Below, piece after piece: positions 34,679-44,413 of a stretch of 64,000 nt of DNA. How positions within the stretch are numbered: position 1 is the first letter of the stretch; each line of letters begins with the position of its first letter. The notes beneath the pieces were generated by a model, which saw nothing but the letters and a program-made list of their open reading frames with translations, ran no database searches and was not told the origin of the DNA. The position numbers and the translations under genes are program-made. Source of the DNA: Natrarchaeobius oligotrophus (GTDB lineage Archaea; Halobacteriota; Halobacteria; Halobacteriales; Natrialbaceae); the NCBI RefSeq assembly GCF_003841465.1, contig NZ_REFZ01000002.1, forward strand, positions 186,001 to 250,000. Direction: 5' to 3'.

Positions 34679-35657
34679 AGCCGGCGTCGGTACCGCGTCC
34701 GAACTGATCGGTCGATTCGCGGCCGAAATCGACGACCGTCGGATGTTCTACGGGCTGCTCGCGTCCGCGACGGTACTCGCCGCGATCGTCCAGCCCTTTG
34801 CGTCCGGGTTGGTCGTTACGACGCTGTACTTCATCTTCATGTACGTCGCGCTGGCCCAGGCGTGGAACTACATCAGCGGCTACACCGGGTACGGAACGTT
34901 CGGCCCGCACGCGTTCATCGGACTCGGGGCGTACGCCCTCGGGGCACAGGTCGTCTACCTGGACGTCTCGTGGCCGGTCGCTCTCGTCGGCGTTGCGATC
35001 GTCGCCGTCGTCGTCGGTGCCGTGCTAGGTGTGATACTGCTTCGAATCTCCGGCATCTACTTCGCGATCGCGACGCTGCTCGTCGCCGAGGGAATGCGAC
35101 TCGGTTTCCTCGCGGAGACGACGTACATGCAGGGTTCGATCGGGCTGACGATCGTCAGACTGTCCTCGATCGAGGTGTACGCGCTCTTCGGCGTGCTCGC
35201 ACTCGCGAGCACCATCATCGCCTACGAGACGGCGACCTCGGAGTTCGGACTTCGGCTGATGGCGATCCGCGAGGACGAGCAGGCGCTTCGCACGCTCGGC
35301 GTGAACCCGCTACGGTACAAGCTTCCCGCGTTCGTAATCCACGCGGTGATCACCTCGCTCGCGGGCGCAGTGTACGCGCTCTCGCTCGGGTTCCTCTTTC
35401 CCGACACGTTCTTCTCGATCGACCTGACGATCACCATCCTCCTCATCGTCATCCTCGGCGGCATCAGCACCGTCTGGGGACCGGTGATCGGCGCGCTCTT
35501 GCTGATTCCGCTGCAAGAGGGGCTTCGACTCGAGTTCCCGGATCTGCACGTCCTCATCTTCGGCGTCGCACTCGTCGCGCTCGTCATCTACCTCCCCGGC
35601 GGAGTGATGAGCAAGGTCAAAAGCGCCGTCGAGAAGCGCCACTCGAGGGGGATGTGA
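34671..35657 (+). CDS. livM: ABC transporter permease, LivM type
   Basis: A 328-residue permease of the LivM group with nine or ten hydrophobic segments. It has YVALAQAWNYISGYTGYGTFGPHAFIGLGAY in the first third, the coupling loop LRLMAIREDEQALRTLGVNP, and VVILGGISTVWGPVIGALLL before the C-terminus. It pairs with LivH to form the membrane channel. Last gene of the plus-strand operon; a spacer of 173 bases separates it from the FAD/Fe-S oxidoreductase gene. Confidence 0.92.
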   Translation: MGKAGVGTASELIGRFAAEIDDRRMFYGLLASATVLAAIVQPFASGLVVTTLYFIFMYVALAQAWNYISGYTGYGTFGPHAFIGLGAYALGAQVVYLDVSWPVALVGVAIVAVVVGAVLGVILLRISGIYFAIATLLVAEGMRLGFLAETTYMQGSIGLTIVRLSSIEVYALFGVLALASTIIAYETATSEFGLRLMAIREDEQALRTLGVNPLRYKLPAFVIHAVITSLAGAVYALSLGFLFPDTFFSIDLTITILLIVILGGISTVWGPVIGALLLIPLQEGLRLEFPDLHVLIFGVALVALVIYLPGGVMSKVKSAVEKRHSRGM

Positions 35658-35830
35658 GAAGCAGTTCGTCCCCTCATCCCTTTCGCGCGATCGTTCTCCG
35701 GTTCGGCCCCGGGGTCGTTTCTCACCGACGATCATCGATGGGGGATCGAAATGCGTGGCGTGTCGGTTCCGGGACTTTTATACTCGGCGGCTCTGTTTGG
35801 TAGGGCGACAACCCGAGGGAGAGCCAATCA

Positions 35831-38800
35831 ATGCAGCAGTACAGCACGAACGACGTCGAAGAGAGCAACGGCACTGACTGGACCGAACCGATTACCGAAC
35901 TCGAGCGTCGCGTCGACTGCGAAGTGCGCGCAGACTCGTACTCACGCCATCTGTACGCGACCGACGCGAGCGCGTACGAGGTGTTACCGATCGCGGTGGC
36001 GCTTCCGGAGTCGACGGCCGACGTGAGCGAGATCCTCGAGTACGCGTCCGAACGCGGCATGCCAGTTCTCCCCCGCGGTGGCGGGACCAGTCTGGCCGGT
36101 CAGACGGTCAACCGAGCCGTCGTGCTGGATTTCACCCGGCACATGAACGACGTCCTCGAGGTCGACCCGGACGGTCGGACGGCGACGGTCCAGCCGGGGA
36201 CGATCCTCGGGACGCTCAACGAGACGCTCTCGCCCCACGATCTCAAGTTCGCACCCGATCCGGCCTGGGGGGACAAGAGCGCCATCGGCGGCGCGATCGG
36301 CAACAATTCGACCGGCTCGCACTCGCTGGCGTACGGCAAGACCGACGCCTACGTCGAGTCCGCGGAGGTTGTCCTCGCCGACGGCACCGTCACCGAGTTC
36401 GGCGAGGTGACGCTCGCGGAGATCGACGAGCGCGCGGATCCCGACGGCGACCTCGAGAATCGGATCTACGCCGAAGTTCGCCGCATCCTCGAGGAAGAGA
36501 GCGATCGGATCGAGGAGGCCTATCCCGACCTCGAGCGAAACGTCTCCGGTTACAATCTCGACCGATTGGTCGCGGAAGCCCGCGGCGACCCCCTTCCCGG
36601 CGGCGAGGACACCGGCGAGGCGGGGACGGTCAACCTCGCCCGACTGCTGGCCGGCAGCGAGGGCACGCTCGCGATCGTCACCGAAGCGACGCTGTCGCTC
36701 GAACCGGTGCCGGAGACCAAAGCGGTATCCCTGCTGTGTTACCGGAGTCTCCACGACGCGATGTGCGACGTCCAGCCCATCCTCGAGTACGAGCCGGCGG
36801 CCGTGGAGGTGCTCGACGGCGTCCTACTCGAACGGGCACGTGACTCGGCGGAGTTCGGTCCCGTCGCGGAGCGTCTCCCCGACGGGACGAACGCCGTTCT
36901 CTTCGTGGAGTTCTACGCCGACGACGGCGACCACGGCGACGTACAGGTGTCGGCGTTGCTCGCGGATCGCTGTCCGGGGGTGCTAACCCAACGCGAATCC
37001 CCGGCAGCCGACTCGAGTATCGGATCGGTCCACGGTTCGACAGCTCGACCGACGGAACGTGCGATCGACGCACTCTGGGCGAACACGGAAGACGAACGGA
37101 ACGCGTTCTGGAAACTCAGAAAGTCCGGATTGCCGATCCTGCTCTCGCGGACGACCGACGAGAAACACGTCTCGTTCATCGAGGACACCGCCGTTCCGCC
37201 CGCGAAACTGCCGGAGTTCGTCGAGCGCTTCGAGGCGATCCTCGAGTCTTACGACACCTACGCCAGCTTCTACGCCCACGCCGGCCCCGGCGTCCTCCAC
37301 GTCCGGCCGCTCGTCAACACGAAGACCGACGTCGGCCTCGAGCAGTTACACGGCATCGCTGACGAGGTGACCGACCTGGTAATCGACCTCGGCGGCTCGG
37401 TGTCGGGCGAACACGGCGACGGCCGCGCGCGAACCCAGTGGAACCGCAAACTATACGGCGAGGAGCTCTGGGAGACGTTCAAAGGACTCAAGACGGCGTT
37501 CGATCCCGACTGGATCCTCAACCCTGGCCAGGTCGTCTTCCGCGAGGACGACCCGACCGACCTGCGAGAGCACCTGCGGTTCGACCCCGACTACGAGTTC
37601 GACGCCGGCTTCGAACCCGAACTCGAGTGGGCCAACGACAACGGCTTCCAGGGGATGGTCGAACTCTGTCACGGCTGTGGCGGCTGTCGCGGCGAGCAGT
37701 CGACGACCGGCGGCGTGATGTGTCCGACCTACCGCGCGAGCCGCGAGGAGATCACTGCGACTCGAGGGCGGGCGAACGCACTTCGACAGGCGATGAGCGG
37801 CGATCTGGAGCAGGGCGAGGCCGTTTCCGACGAGTTCGTCGAGGAAGTGCTCGACCTCTGTATCGGTTGCAAGGGTTGTGCCGTCGACTGCCCGAGCGAG
37901 GTCGACATGGCCAAACTCAAAGCCGAAATCACCCACGAATATCACGAGCAAAACGGAGCCAGCCTCCGCGACCACCTGTTTGCCAACGTTGCGACGCTCT
38001 CGCGGTGGGGGTCGCGGCTCGCGCCGCTGTCGAACGTACTCCCGAAACTTCCCGGCGCGCGCCGCGCGCTCGAGGCCACGATCGGCGTCGACGCCGACCG
38101 CCCGCTCCCGACGTTTCACCGGGTGACGTTTCGCGACTGGTTCGAGGCACGTGGCGGTGCCCGGATCGACGAAGACGACGCGGTTCGGAAGGCGATCGTC
38201 TACCCGGACACGTACACCAACTACAACTCGCCAGCGGTCGGGAAAGCGACGGTACGGGTGCTCGAAGCCGCCAACGTCCACGTCGCCGTCCCGGACGGCC
38301 TCGGCGACACCGGACGGCCGGCGTTCTCCAAGGGATTTCTCGACCGGGCCCGCGATACCGCCGAGGAGAACCTGGCGACCCTCGCGCCTCGCGTCGAGGT
38401 GGGCTGGGACGTCGTCGTCGCCGAGCCCTCGGACGCGGTGATGCTCCAGTCCGATTATCGCGATCTGATTCCGGGCGACGCGACCGACCGACTCGCAGAA
38501 GTCACGTACGGACCGTGCGAGTACGTCGACGCCGCCGGTCTCGAGGCGGCGCTCGAGTTCGACGAAGAGCCGTCTCCCGAGCCGATCGCGTACCACGGTC
38601 ACTGTCACCAGAAGGCGACGCTGACGGATCACCACGCCGTCAGCGTGTTGCGACGCGCGGGGTACGAGGTCGATCCGCTCGATTCGGGGTGTTGTGGCAT
38701 GGCAGGGAGTTTCGGCTACGAGGCCGAACACGCCTCGATGAGCGACGCCATCGCGTCGATCCTCTACGACCAGGTCGACGACAGCGACGGCGAGCGCGTC

Positions 38801-38902
38801 GTCGCACCCGGAGCCTCCTGTCGCACCCAACTCGAGAACCGCTCGCGCGGTGCCGACCAGCCGCCGACGCCGATCGAACTCCTCGCCGACGCCCTCGAGT
38901 GA
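35831..38902 (+). CDS. FAD/Fe-S oxidoreductase fusion (GlcD-GlcF / YdiJ type)
   Basis: A 1023-residue single-chain enzyme. Residues about 45-235 form the FAD-binding PCMH domain (PVLPRGGGTSLAGQTV, AIGGAIGNNSTGSHSL) and about 300-570 the FAD-linked oxidase C-terminal domain (VSGEHGDGRARTQW). A ferredoxin-like part follows with two [4Fe-4S] motifs, from Cys613 (CHGCGGC) and Cys677 (CIGCKGCAVDC). The C-terminus has a CCG domain (GHCHQKA and SGCCGMAGSFGYE, about 955). Enzymes of this size and order oxidise D-2-hydroxy acids: D-lactate, glycolate, or D-2-hydroxyglutarate as in E. coli YdiJ. It is convergent with an L-2-hydroxyglutarate oxidase gene, which favours a 2-hydroxyglutarate role, but D-lactate is equally common in haloarchaea. 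Confidence 0.9.
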   Translation: MQQYSTNDVEESNGTDWTEPITELERRVDCEVRADSYSRHLYATDASAYEVLPIAVALPESTADVSEILEYASERGMPVLPRGGGTSLAGQTVNRAVVLDFTRHMNDVLEVDPDGRTATVQPGTILGTLNETLSPHDLKFAPDPAWGDKSAIGGAIGNNSTGSHSLAYGKTDAYVESAEVVLADGTVTEFGEVTLAEIDERADPDGDLENRIYAEVRRILEEESDRIEEAYPDLERNVSGYNLDRLVAEARGDPLPGGEDTGEAGTVNLARLLAGSEGTLAIVTEATLSLEPVPETKAVSLLCYRSLHDAMCDVQPILEYEPAAVEVLDGVLLERARDSAEFGPVAERLPDGTNAVLFVEFYADDGDHGDVQVSALLADRCPGVLTQRESPAADSSIGSVHGSTARPTERAIDALWANTEDERNAFWKLRKSGLPILLSRTTDEKHVSFIEDTAVPPAKLPEFVERFEAILESYDTYASFYAHAGPGVLHVRPLVNTKTDVGLEQLHGIADEVTDLVIDLGGSVSGEHGDGRARTQWNRKLYGEELWETFKGLKTAFDPDWILNPGQVVFREDDPTDLREHLRFDPDYEFDAGFEPELEWANDNGFQGMVELCHGCGGCRGEQSTTGGVMCPTYRASREEITATRGRANALRQAMSGDLEQGEAVSDEFVEEVLDLCIGCKGCAVDCPSEVDMAKLKAEITHEYHEQNGASLRDHLFANVATLSRWGSRLAPLSNVLPKLPGARRALEATIGVDADRPLPTFHRVTFRDWFEARGGARIDEDDAVRKAIVYPDTYTNYNSPAVGKATVRVLEAANVHVAVPDGLGDTGRPAFSKGFLDRARDTAEENLATLAPRVEVGWDVVVAEPSDAVMLQSDYRDLIPGDATDRLAEVTYGPCEYVDAAGLEAALEFDEEPSPEPIAYHGHCHQKATLTDHHAVSVLRRAGYEVDPLDSGCCGMAGSFGYEAEHASMSDAIASILYDQVDDSDGERVVAPGASCRTQLENRSRGADQPPTPIELLADALE

Positions 38903-38936
38903 GCCAGCATCGACGGGCGTCGACGGCGTTGGCTGG

Positions 38937-40139
38937 TCACTCGAGCGCCTCGAGCGCCGTCTCGGCGACGTGGTCGCCGAACGGAAGCGAGGACGTGAGG
39001 CCGGGAGAGACGGCGTTGAGCACGTGCAGCGACCGCGGGCCGTCGGTGAGCATGGGATCTTTGATCAGGTTCCCGTCGGCGTCGAGCAGTTGCGCCCGAA
39101 CGCCGGCGTAGCTCCGCGCGAAGTCCTCCTCGCGGACGGACGGAACGAGTCGGCGAGCGGCCTCGACGAATCGCTGCTTTCGGTAGGACTTGTTGAGTTC
39201 GTCCCACGCGACGCTCGCCATCTCTCGCGAGGCCATGAGCTTCCAGAATCCGCCGTAAGAGAGGGTTTCGGCCAGATCCCGGAGGTTCACCTCGGTGTTG
39301 CGATAGGATTCGCGGCCGAACGCCAGCACGGCGTTGGGTCCGACGATGACCTTCCCGTCGGTCCGGCGGGTGTAGTGAACGCCGAGAAACGGGAGATCCG
39401 GATCGGGCGTGGGGTAGATCATCGACTGACAGACGTCCTCCGTGCCGGGAACGAGTTCGTAGTACTCACCGCGGAACGGGACGATCTGGTAGCCGCGTCC
39501 GACGCCGACCTCGGCGGCGATCCGATCCGCGTGCAAGCCCGCGGCGTTGATCAGGTACGACGCGGTCACCGTTCCCTTCGACGTCGTGATGGCGTGTTCG
39601 CCGTCGAAGTCGATTCCGTCCACCCGGTGGCCGACGTAGAAGTCGACGCCGCTCGCTTTCGCGTCCGCGGCGAGCTGGTAGACGTACTGCTGTGAGTCGA
39701 CCGACGCCGCCTCCGGACAGTACAGCGCCGCCTGGCCGCGGGCGTGCGGTTCGTACTCCCTGACGGCCGACTCCCCGGTCACGATCTCCGTCTCGACGCC
39801 GTTTTCGGTCGCCTGCGCCTGGAGATCGCTGAGTCGACGCTCCTCGCGGTCGGTCGTCGCGACCACGAGGACGCCGGTGTGCTCGAGCGGGAGGTCGTGT
39901 TCGTCGAAGTACGCCTTCATCCGGCGCGTCCCCTCCGTGCTGAAGCGCGCTTTCAGCGATCCGGGTGGATAGTTGAATCCAGGATGGAGAACGCCGGAGT
40001 TGCGGCCGCTTTGATGGGTTGCCAGGTGGTACTCCTTCTCGAGCAAGCAGATCTCGAGCTCCGACCGTTCCGCGAGGTGCTTGGCGGTCGAACACCCGAT
40101 ACAGCCACCGCCGACGATCGCGACGTCGTAATCAGCCAT
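38937..40139 (-). CDS. lhgO: L-2-hydroxyglutarate oxidase
   Basis: A 400-residue FAD-dependent oxidoreductase of the DAO fold. The dinucleotide motif is VAIVGGGCIGCSTAKHLAER at 6-25. Family-specific blocks are HQSGRNSGVLHPGFNYPPGS, LINAAGLHADRIA, and the substrate segment PFLGVHYTRRTDGKVIVGPN. The C-terminus ends with HVLNAVSPGLTSSLPFGDHV. LhgO oxidises L-2-hydroxyglutarate to 2-oxoglutarate at the membrane, passing electrons to quinones. It faces the FAD/Fe-S fusion enzyme, 35 bases from its stop codon. Confidence 0.92.
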   Translation of the reverse strand: MADYDVAIVGGGCIGCSTAKHLAERSELEICLLEKEYHLATHQSGRNSGVLHPGFNYPPGSLKARFSTEGTRRMKAYFDEHDLPLEHTGVLVVATTDREERRLSDLQAQATENGVETEIVTGESAVREYEPHARGQAALYCPEAASVDSQQYVYQLAADAKASGVDFYVGHRVDGIDFDGEHAITTSKGTVTASYLINAAGLHADRIAAEVGVGRGYQIVPFRGEYYELVPGTEDVCQSMIYPTPDPDLPFLGVHYTRRTDGKVIVGPNAVLAFGRESYRNTEVNLRDLAETLSYGGFWKLMASREMASVAWDELNKSYRKQRFVEAARRLVPSVREEDFARSYAGVRAQLLDADGNLIKDPMLTDGPRSLHVLNAVSPGLTSSLPFGDHVAETALEALE

Positions 40140-41669
40140 TATGCGATAGTACGACCCACGGCTGGTAAAGCTATTGTTCGCCGTGTGCCAAGCGTGCGAG
40201 AACGCTCGGCTGGAGTAAGAGCCGACGATACTCGATCAGTCGAGCGGTCTCTCCGCGTGAGAGCGACGCGATCAGACGAAACGAGGTGACACGACCGTAG
40301 AGTCGGAACAGCAGTCGGGAATTATTGTTCAGTACACTGTTATTATTTCTGAATCATCTAATATAATATGTAATATTTTGGATAGCTACGGTGAGGTTTC
40401 CGAATCAGAATGGCATCGACCGAGAACATTCAGACACCAATTTGACCGGCTAAAGCGCCGATATTAGACGTCATCGATACGAAATTTCGTCTCAGACGGA
40501 GTTACTCCGATCGAATTCAGTTGCTCAGACATACTATAGTTATATTCACATAATTATACCCTAAATAGGCGTTTAATAGGTAGCTATTGGCGATAATAGA
40601 GAATAAAAGTTTAGAATTGGCTAAAAGATCTGATTTTGTCAATTTCGGGAAAGAGAATAGTAATTTAGCAATCAAAAGACTCTAGTCTATTATCTGGAAC
40701 ACATAATTGCCGACCCAAGTGTCGTTTCGAACGAAATGACGAAAATCACGCCGACGGATATCGTGATGGAGTTGACCAGTTGTGAGACGTGCACAGATGA
40801 CGTGCCAGTCGTTCGTCACAATCTGTCCGATCGGTGGACACGACGTCTTCCCGTCCACGATCCCGTTCGAACGGGAGAAGACGTGATACACGGTTCTATC
40901 CCTCTCGGGAGGACAACCGCATCGCAAGCAGTCTCGACCGACGGGAGGAAACGACGATCGGGGATCGCAATCAATTACAGTTGTACAGGTGTAATTAGCG
41001 ACCGAACGACCGCCGGTCGGACCCGGGCTCGCACAGCAGTCGAATGGCGACTCGAGTCCTCTACTGTCGGTCGACGAGAGTCGTCGGCCACAGCGACGGG
41101 TGTAGTGTACGTTGGCCGCGGCCTCGCGGTTCACGTCTCCGCCCCACACTGCCACTGTGTCTCTCTAGTGGAACTCGATATCCGGAGAGATGAGATCTAT
41201 AGTCCACGATTTGCCCGATCTCATTCCGTATTACGCATTCTGGAGGAGCTCAGCTGTGCACGGTAGAGACATAGACAAATATCACAAAGTAATCGAAAGT
41301 ATCCGATCTAACTACAGTACATTCCGATAAATAGCAAATCAGTTCCCGAAATATAATTTCTAATTTCATCATACTGGTAAATATACATTCAGACGGAATA
41401 TCAAGATGATACTACGGGCGGCGTAAGCCCTATAACACCCGATTGCCTACTAGATTCAGTTTCGACCGCGTTGACATCACGGTTGTAGATATGTGCACTT
41501 CTCGTGGAATGCGATCAGACGTCAAAACCCGGCCACGTTCGATTCAGTACGCCGATTGAGCGGTGGGTCGTACACAGTCGTCCCTGTCCCATCTCCGTCT
41601 GGCGGTGAGAGTGTACTGACCCTGTGCTCGGGAGAAAGAATTACGTCGGTGCGTGTTCACACGTGTACT
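40140..41669. other. 1.5-kb region without a recognisable gene, AT-rich core
   Basis: From about 40320 to 40690 the DNA is markedly AT-rich (runs such as ATCTAATATAATATGTAATATTTT). The longest open frames (about 176 codons plus strand from 40736, 157 minus) have neither acidic composition nor a motif. They conflict with each other and are probably chance. A second AT-rich patch at about 41275-41400 lies upstream of the IclR gene at 41670. The region could be a degraded insertion or a large control region. Confidence 0.6.
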
Positions 41670-42503
41670 ATGGCTATCGACACTACATCCGATCCCCACG
41701 GTCGAACACTCGAGACGGTGAGCACGACGTTCGAGGTGCTCAACGTCCTCATGGAGAACGACGGGGCGAAGGCGACGGAGATAGCCCAAGCGCTCGATCT
41801 CTCACGAAGCGCCGTCTACAATCATCTGACGACGCTCAAAGAACACGAGTGGATCGTCAACTGCGACAACGAGTACCGCCTCAGTCTCAAATTTCATCAG
41901 TTCGGAATCTTCGTCCGCAACAAGAGCACGCTGTTTTCCACGGCGAAACCGGAGGTTCAAAAACTCGCAGAAGAGACGGGAGAAACGGCCCACCTGGCGA
42001 CGGAACAGCACGGTTACCAGATCAACCTGTTGAAAGTAACCGATAAACCCGCCGTCGCGGACGAGTACCATACGGAGAAACTTCAGAAGGTGAGCTATCA
42101 CCACGACACCGCGAGCGGAAAGGCGATTCTCGCGTTTCTGCCGCCCGAGCGGGTCGAAGCGATCATCGACAAGCAGGGAGGGCTCCCGCGAAAGACGTAC
42201 AACACGATCGTCGACCGCGACGAACTTCTCGAGGATCTCGAGGAGACCAGAGAGCGCGGCTACGCGATCAACGACGAGGAGGAGATCGAACGGCTTCGTG
42301 CCGTCGGCGCGCCGATCCGGGACAACGCCGGAAACGTCCTCGGTGCGGTCAGCGTCTCCGGACCGACGTCCCGACTGAAAGGAAAGCGATTCCGCGAGGA
42401 ACTGCCCGAGACGGTGATGAGCACGGCGAACATCATCGAACTCAATCTCAACATGAAAAATCGAATCACGTCGGCGGACGAGCCGACCCCCGAAAACCCG
42501 TAA
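41670..42503 (+). CDS. IclR-family transcriptional regulator
   Basis: A 277-residue regulator, third of its family in the window. The winged helix-turn-helix is at about 12-80 (LETVSTTFEVLNVLMENDGA, IAQALDLSRSAVYNHLTTLKE). The IclR effector domain has YHHDTASGKAILAFLPPERVE and GAVSVSGPTSRLKGKRFREELP. A polar tail follows (ITSADEPTPENP). Start at MAIDTTSDPHGR; the in-frame extension to 41493 is not protein-like. It is convergent with the polyamine-type permease operon (42526-45658), which it may control. Confidence 0.9.
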   Translation: MAIDTTSDPHGRTLETVSTTFEVLNVLMENDGAKATEIAQALDLSRSAVYNHLTTLKEHEWIVNCDNEYRLSLKFHQFGIFVRNKSTLFSTAKPEVQKLAEETGETAHLATEQHGYQINLLKVTDKPAVADEYHTEKLQKVSYHHDTASGKAILAFLPPERVEAIIDKQGGLPRKTYNTIVDRDELLEDLEETRERGYAINDEEEIERLRAVGAPIRDNAGNVLGAVSVSGPTSRLKGKRFREELPETVMSTANIIELNLNMKNRITSADEPTPENP

Positions 42504-42525
42504 CCCGATTCGGATCGGGCGCGGG

Positions 42526-43365
42526 TCAGGATTTGAGGAACTGTTCTAAGCCGACCAGTCGATCGGCGACGAGCACGGCGGCGAACGCCACGAAGACGTA
42601 GACGCTCGCGATCGCCGCGATGAGCGGACTGATGTTCGATCGGATGGCGGTGTAGATCAACACGGGCAGCGTCACGATGTCCGGCGTGGTGATGATCAGA
42701 CTCACGATGAACTCGTTGAGTCCGAGGACGAACATGATGAGCGAGCCCGTGATGACGCCCGGCATCAGCGAGGGTAACGTGACGTTGATGAACGTCTGAA
42801 TCTCGTCGGCACCCAGGTTCTTCGCGGCGTTCTCGAGCTCCGGATCGAGCGCGTTGACTCGGGAGGTGACGCTCCAGATCATGAACGGGATGTTGATGAT
42901 GGTCAACGCGAGCCCGACCGTCCAGAGCGAGCCGATGTAGCCGAGTTCGCCGAGGATGATCAGCAGGATCACGCCCGAGACGACGAGTGGAACGGTAAAC
43001 GGAAGCAGGAAGTAAATTTGCAGGGGCTTTTCGAAGCGAATGTCGTAGCGAATCAGTCCGAGGCCGGTGAGGATTCCGATCGGAATCGCCAACAGCGTAC
43101 AGAACAGCGCGACGGCGATGCTCCGATAGAACGCCGAGATGAACCGGTCCTCGCCGGGGATCTGTGCGTACCACTGCAGCGAGAAGTCGTCCGGCGGGAA
43201 CCGGACCAGATCGCCCGCCTGGAACGAAACCACGAGGACGATCAACGTCGGCAGCATCAGGAACACGACCTGGAAGGCGATCAGTATCGACAACAGCGGA
43301 TACTCACCGGGGAGCTGTCGCGTGAACCTGAACAGCCGGTTCATGCGGCTTGTGGAGTTACTCAT
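42526..43365 (-). CDS. ABC transporter permease, PotC type
   Basis: A 279-residue permease with six hydrophobic segments. It has the EAA-type loop LENAAKNLGADEIQTFINVTLPSLMPGVITG at about 185-215 and the PotC-like ending NISPLIAAIASVYVFVAFAAVLVADRL. The family imports spermidine/putrescine, but paralogues carry other solutes such as aminophosphonates and amino acids. The start ATG (MSNSTSRMN) overlaps the upstream permease stop by 8 bases; an ATG 9 bases further up at 43374 is also possible. Confidence 0.9.
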   Translation of the reverse strand: MSNSTSRMNRLFRFTRQLPGEYPLLSILIAFQVVFLMLPTLIVLVVSFQAGDLVRFPPDDFSLQWYAQIPGEDRFISAFYRSIAVALFCTLLAIPIGILTGLGLIRYDIRFEKPLQIYFLLPFTVPLVVSGVILLIILGELGYIGSLWTVGLALTIINIPFMIWSVTSRVNALDPELENAAKNLGADEIQTFINVTLPSLMPGVITGSLIMFVLGLNEFIVSLIITTPDIVTLPVLIYTAIRSNISPLIAAIASVYVFVAFAAVLVADRLVGLEQFLKS

Positions 43366-44320
43366 CGTTCTCACCCGTATCGACGCCGAGTGTTCCGGTT
43401 CCGATCACCTGGAAGACGAACAGGACGACGATCGAACTGACGAGCACGAGTGTGATACTGAACGTCGCAGCGAGCGGCCAGTTAGCGATGTCGAACAGCG
43501 TCCGGTAGATGAGGTTAGCCACGAAGTCGACCTGACCGCCGCCGATCAGCGCCGGGATCGCGTACGTCGCGGACGTGATCGTGAACACGACGATGGTCGC
43601 ACCGGCGATACCGGGCAACGACAGCGGAATGATGATGTGTCGGAACGTGCTCACCCGATTTGCGCCGAGATTGCTGGCTGCGCGTTCGAGCGATCGATCG
43701 ATGTTCTGGATCGCCGGAGCGATCATGATGATTGCGAACGGAATCATAATCTGTAACAGTCCGATGACGACGCCGAGTTGCGTTCCGATGAATCGGACGG
43801 GTTCGATGCCAAACAGGCCAAGGAACGAGTTGACGAGCCCGTTTCGTCCGAGGATGATCAGCCAGCCGTACGCCCGCACGATCACGCCGGTGAAGAACGG
43901 AACGAACAGACTAACCAACAGGAGTTTTCGTACGAGCGACGATCGAACGCGGATCGTGAGGTAAGCGTACGGAAGCGCGAGCACGACCGAGATGGCCGTG
44001 ATCAACAGCGCCATGAATATCGTCCGGACGAAGATGTTGTAGTATCCGGTCGTTCCGAGCAGCCGCTCCCAGTTTTCGAGCGTGAACTCGTAGATGATGA
44101 ACTCGAACGGATCGTGGGTCAAAAAGCTGTAGAATCCGAGAATGAACATGCCGACGAAGAGAAAGCTCACCAGTAGCAGCCCCGGAAGGATGAAAATGTA
44201 TCCCATCCAGGGGGGCGGAGACCGGTAGAGACCCTTCGGTAACAGTTCCTTCGCTGCGATGAGCGCGTCTTCTACGCGCCACGCAGCACGTTCGAATCGT
44301 TGCGATACTTTATCAGCCAT
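43358..44320 (-). CDS. ABC transporter permease, PotB type
   Basis: A 320-residue permease. A cytoplasmic N-terminus of about 38 residues is followed by a first helix (MGYIFILPGLLLVSFLFVGMFILGFY), a larger extracellular loop, five more helices, and the EAA loop LERAASNLGANRVSTFRHIIIPLSLPGIAG. The order binding protein, PotB-type, PotC-type is the classical one. A TATA-like element (minus strand ATCATTATTATG, about 44342-44353) is present, but co-transcription with the binding-protein gene 93 bases upstream is likely. The solute is unknown. Confidence 0.9.
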   Translation of the reverse strand: MADKVSQRFERAAWRVEDALIAAKELLPKGLYRSPPPWMGYIFILPGLLLVSFLFVGMFILGFYSFLTHDPFEFIIYEFTLENWERLLGTTGYYNIFVRTIFMALLITAISVVLALPYAYLTIRVRSSLVRKLLLVSLFVPFFTGVIVRAYGWLIILGRNGLVNSFLGLFGIEPVRFIGTQLGVVIGLLQIMIPFAIIMIAPAIQNIDRSLERAASNLGANRVSTFRHIIIPLSLPGIAGATIVVFTITSATYAIPALIGGGQVDFVANLIYRTLFDIANWPLAATFSITLVLVSSIVVLFVFQVIGTGTLGVDTGENDE

Positions 44321-44413
44321 GGGGCGTAGTACACAGCGGTTTCATAATAATGATTTGGTACTGGTTTGCTCGCGACGGCGAAACCGACCGGATAGATCGC
44401 GTCGGCGGTCCGG

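Noticed and set aside
40682-41266. Open frames of about 157 and 176 codons on both strands in the gene desert
   Set aside because: They overlap each other, lack acidic composition and motifs, and have no promoter-like sequence at a suitable distance.
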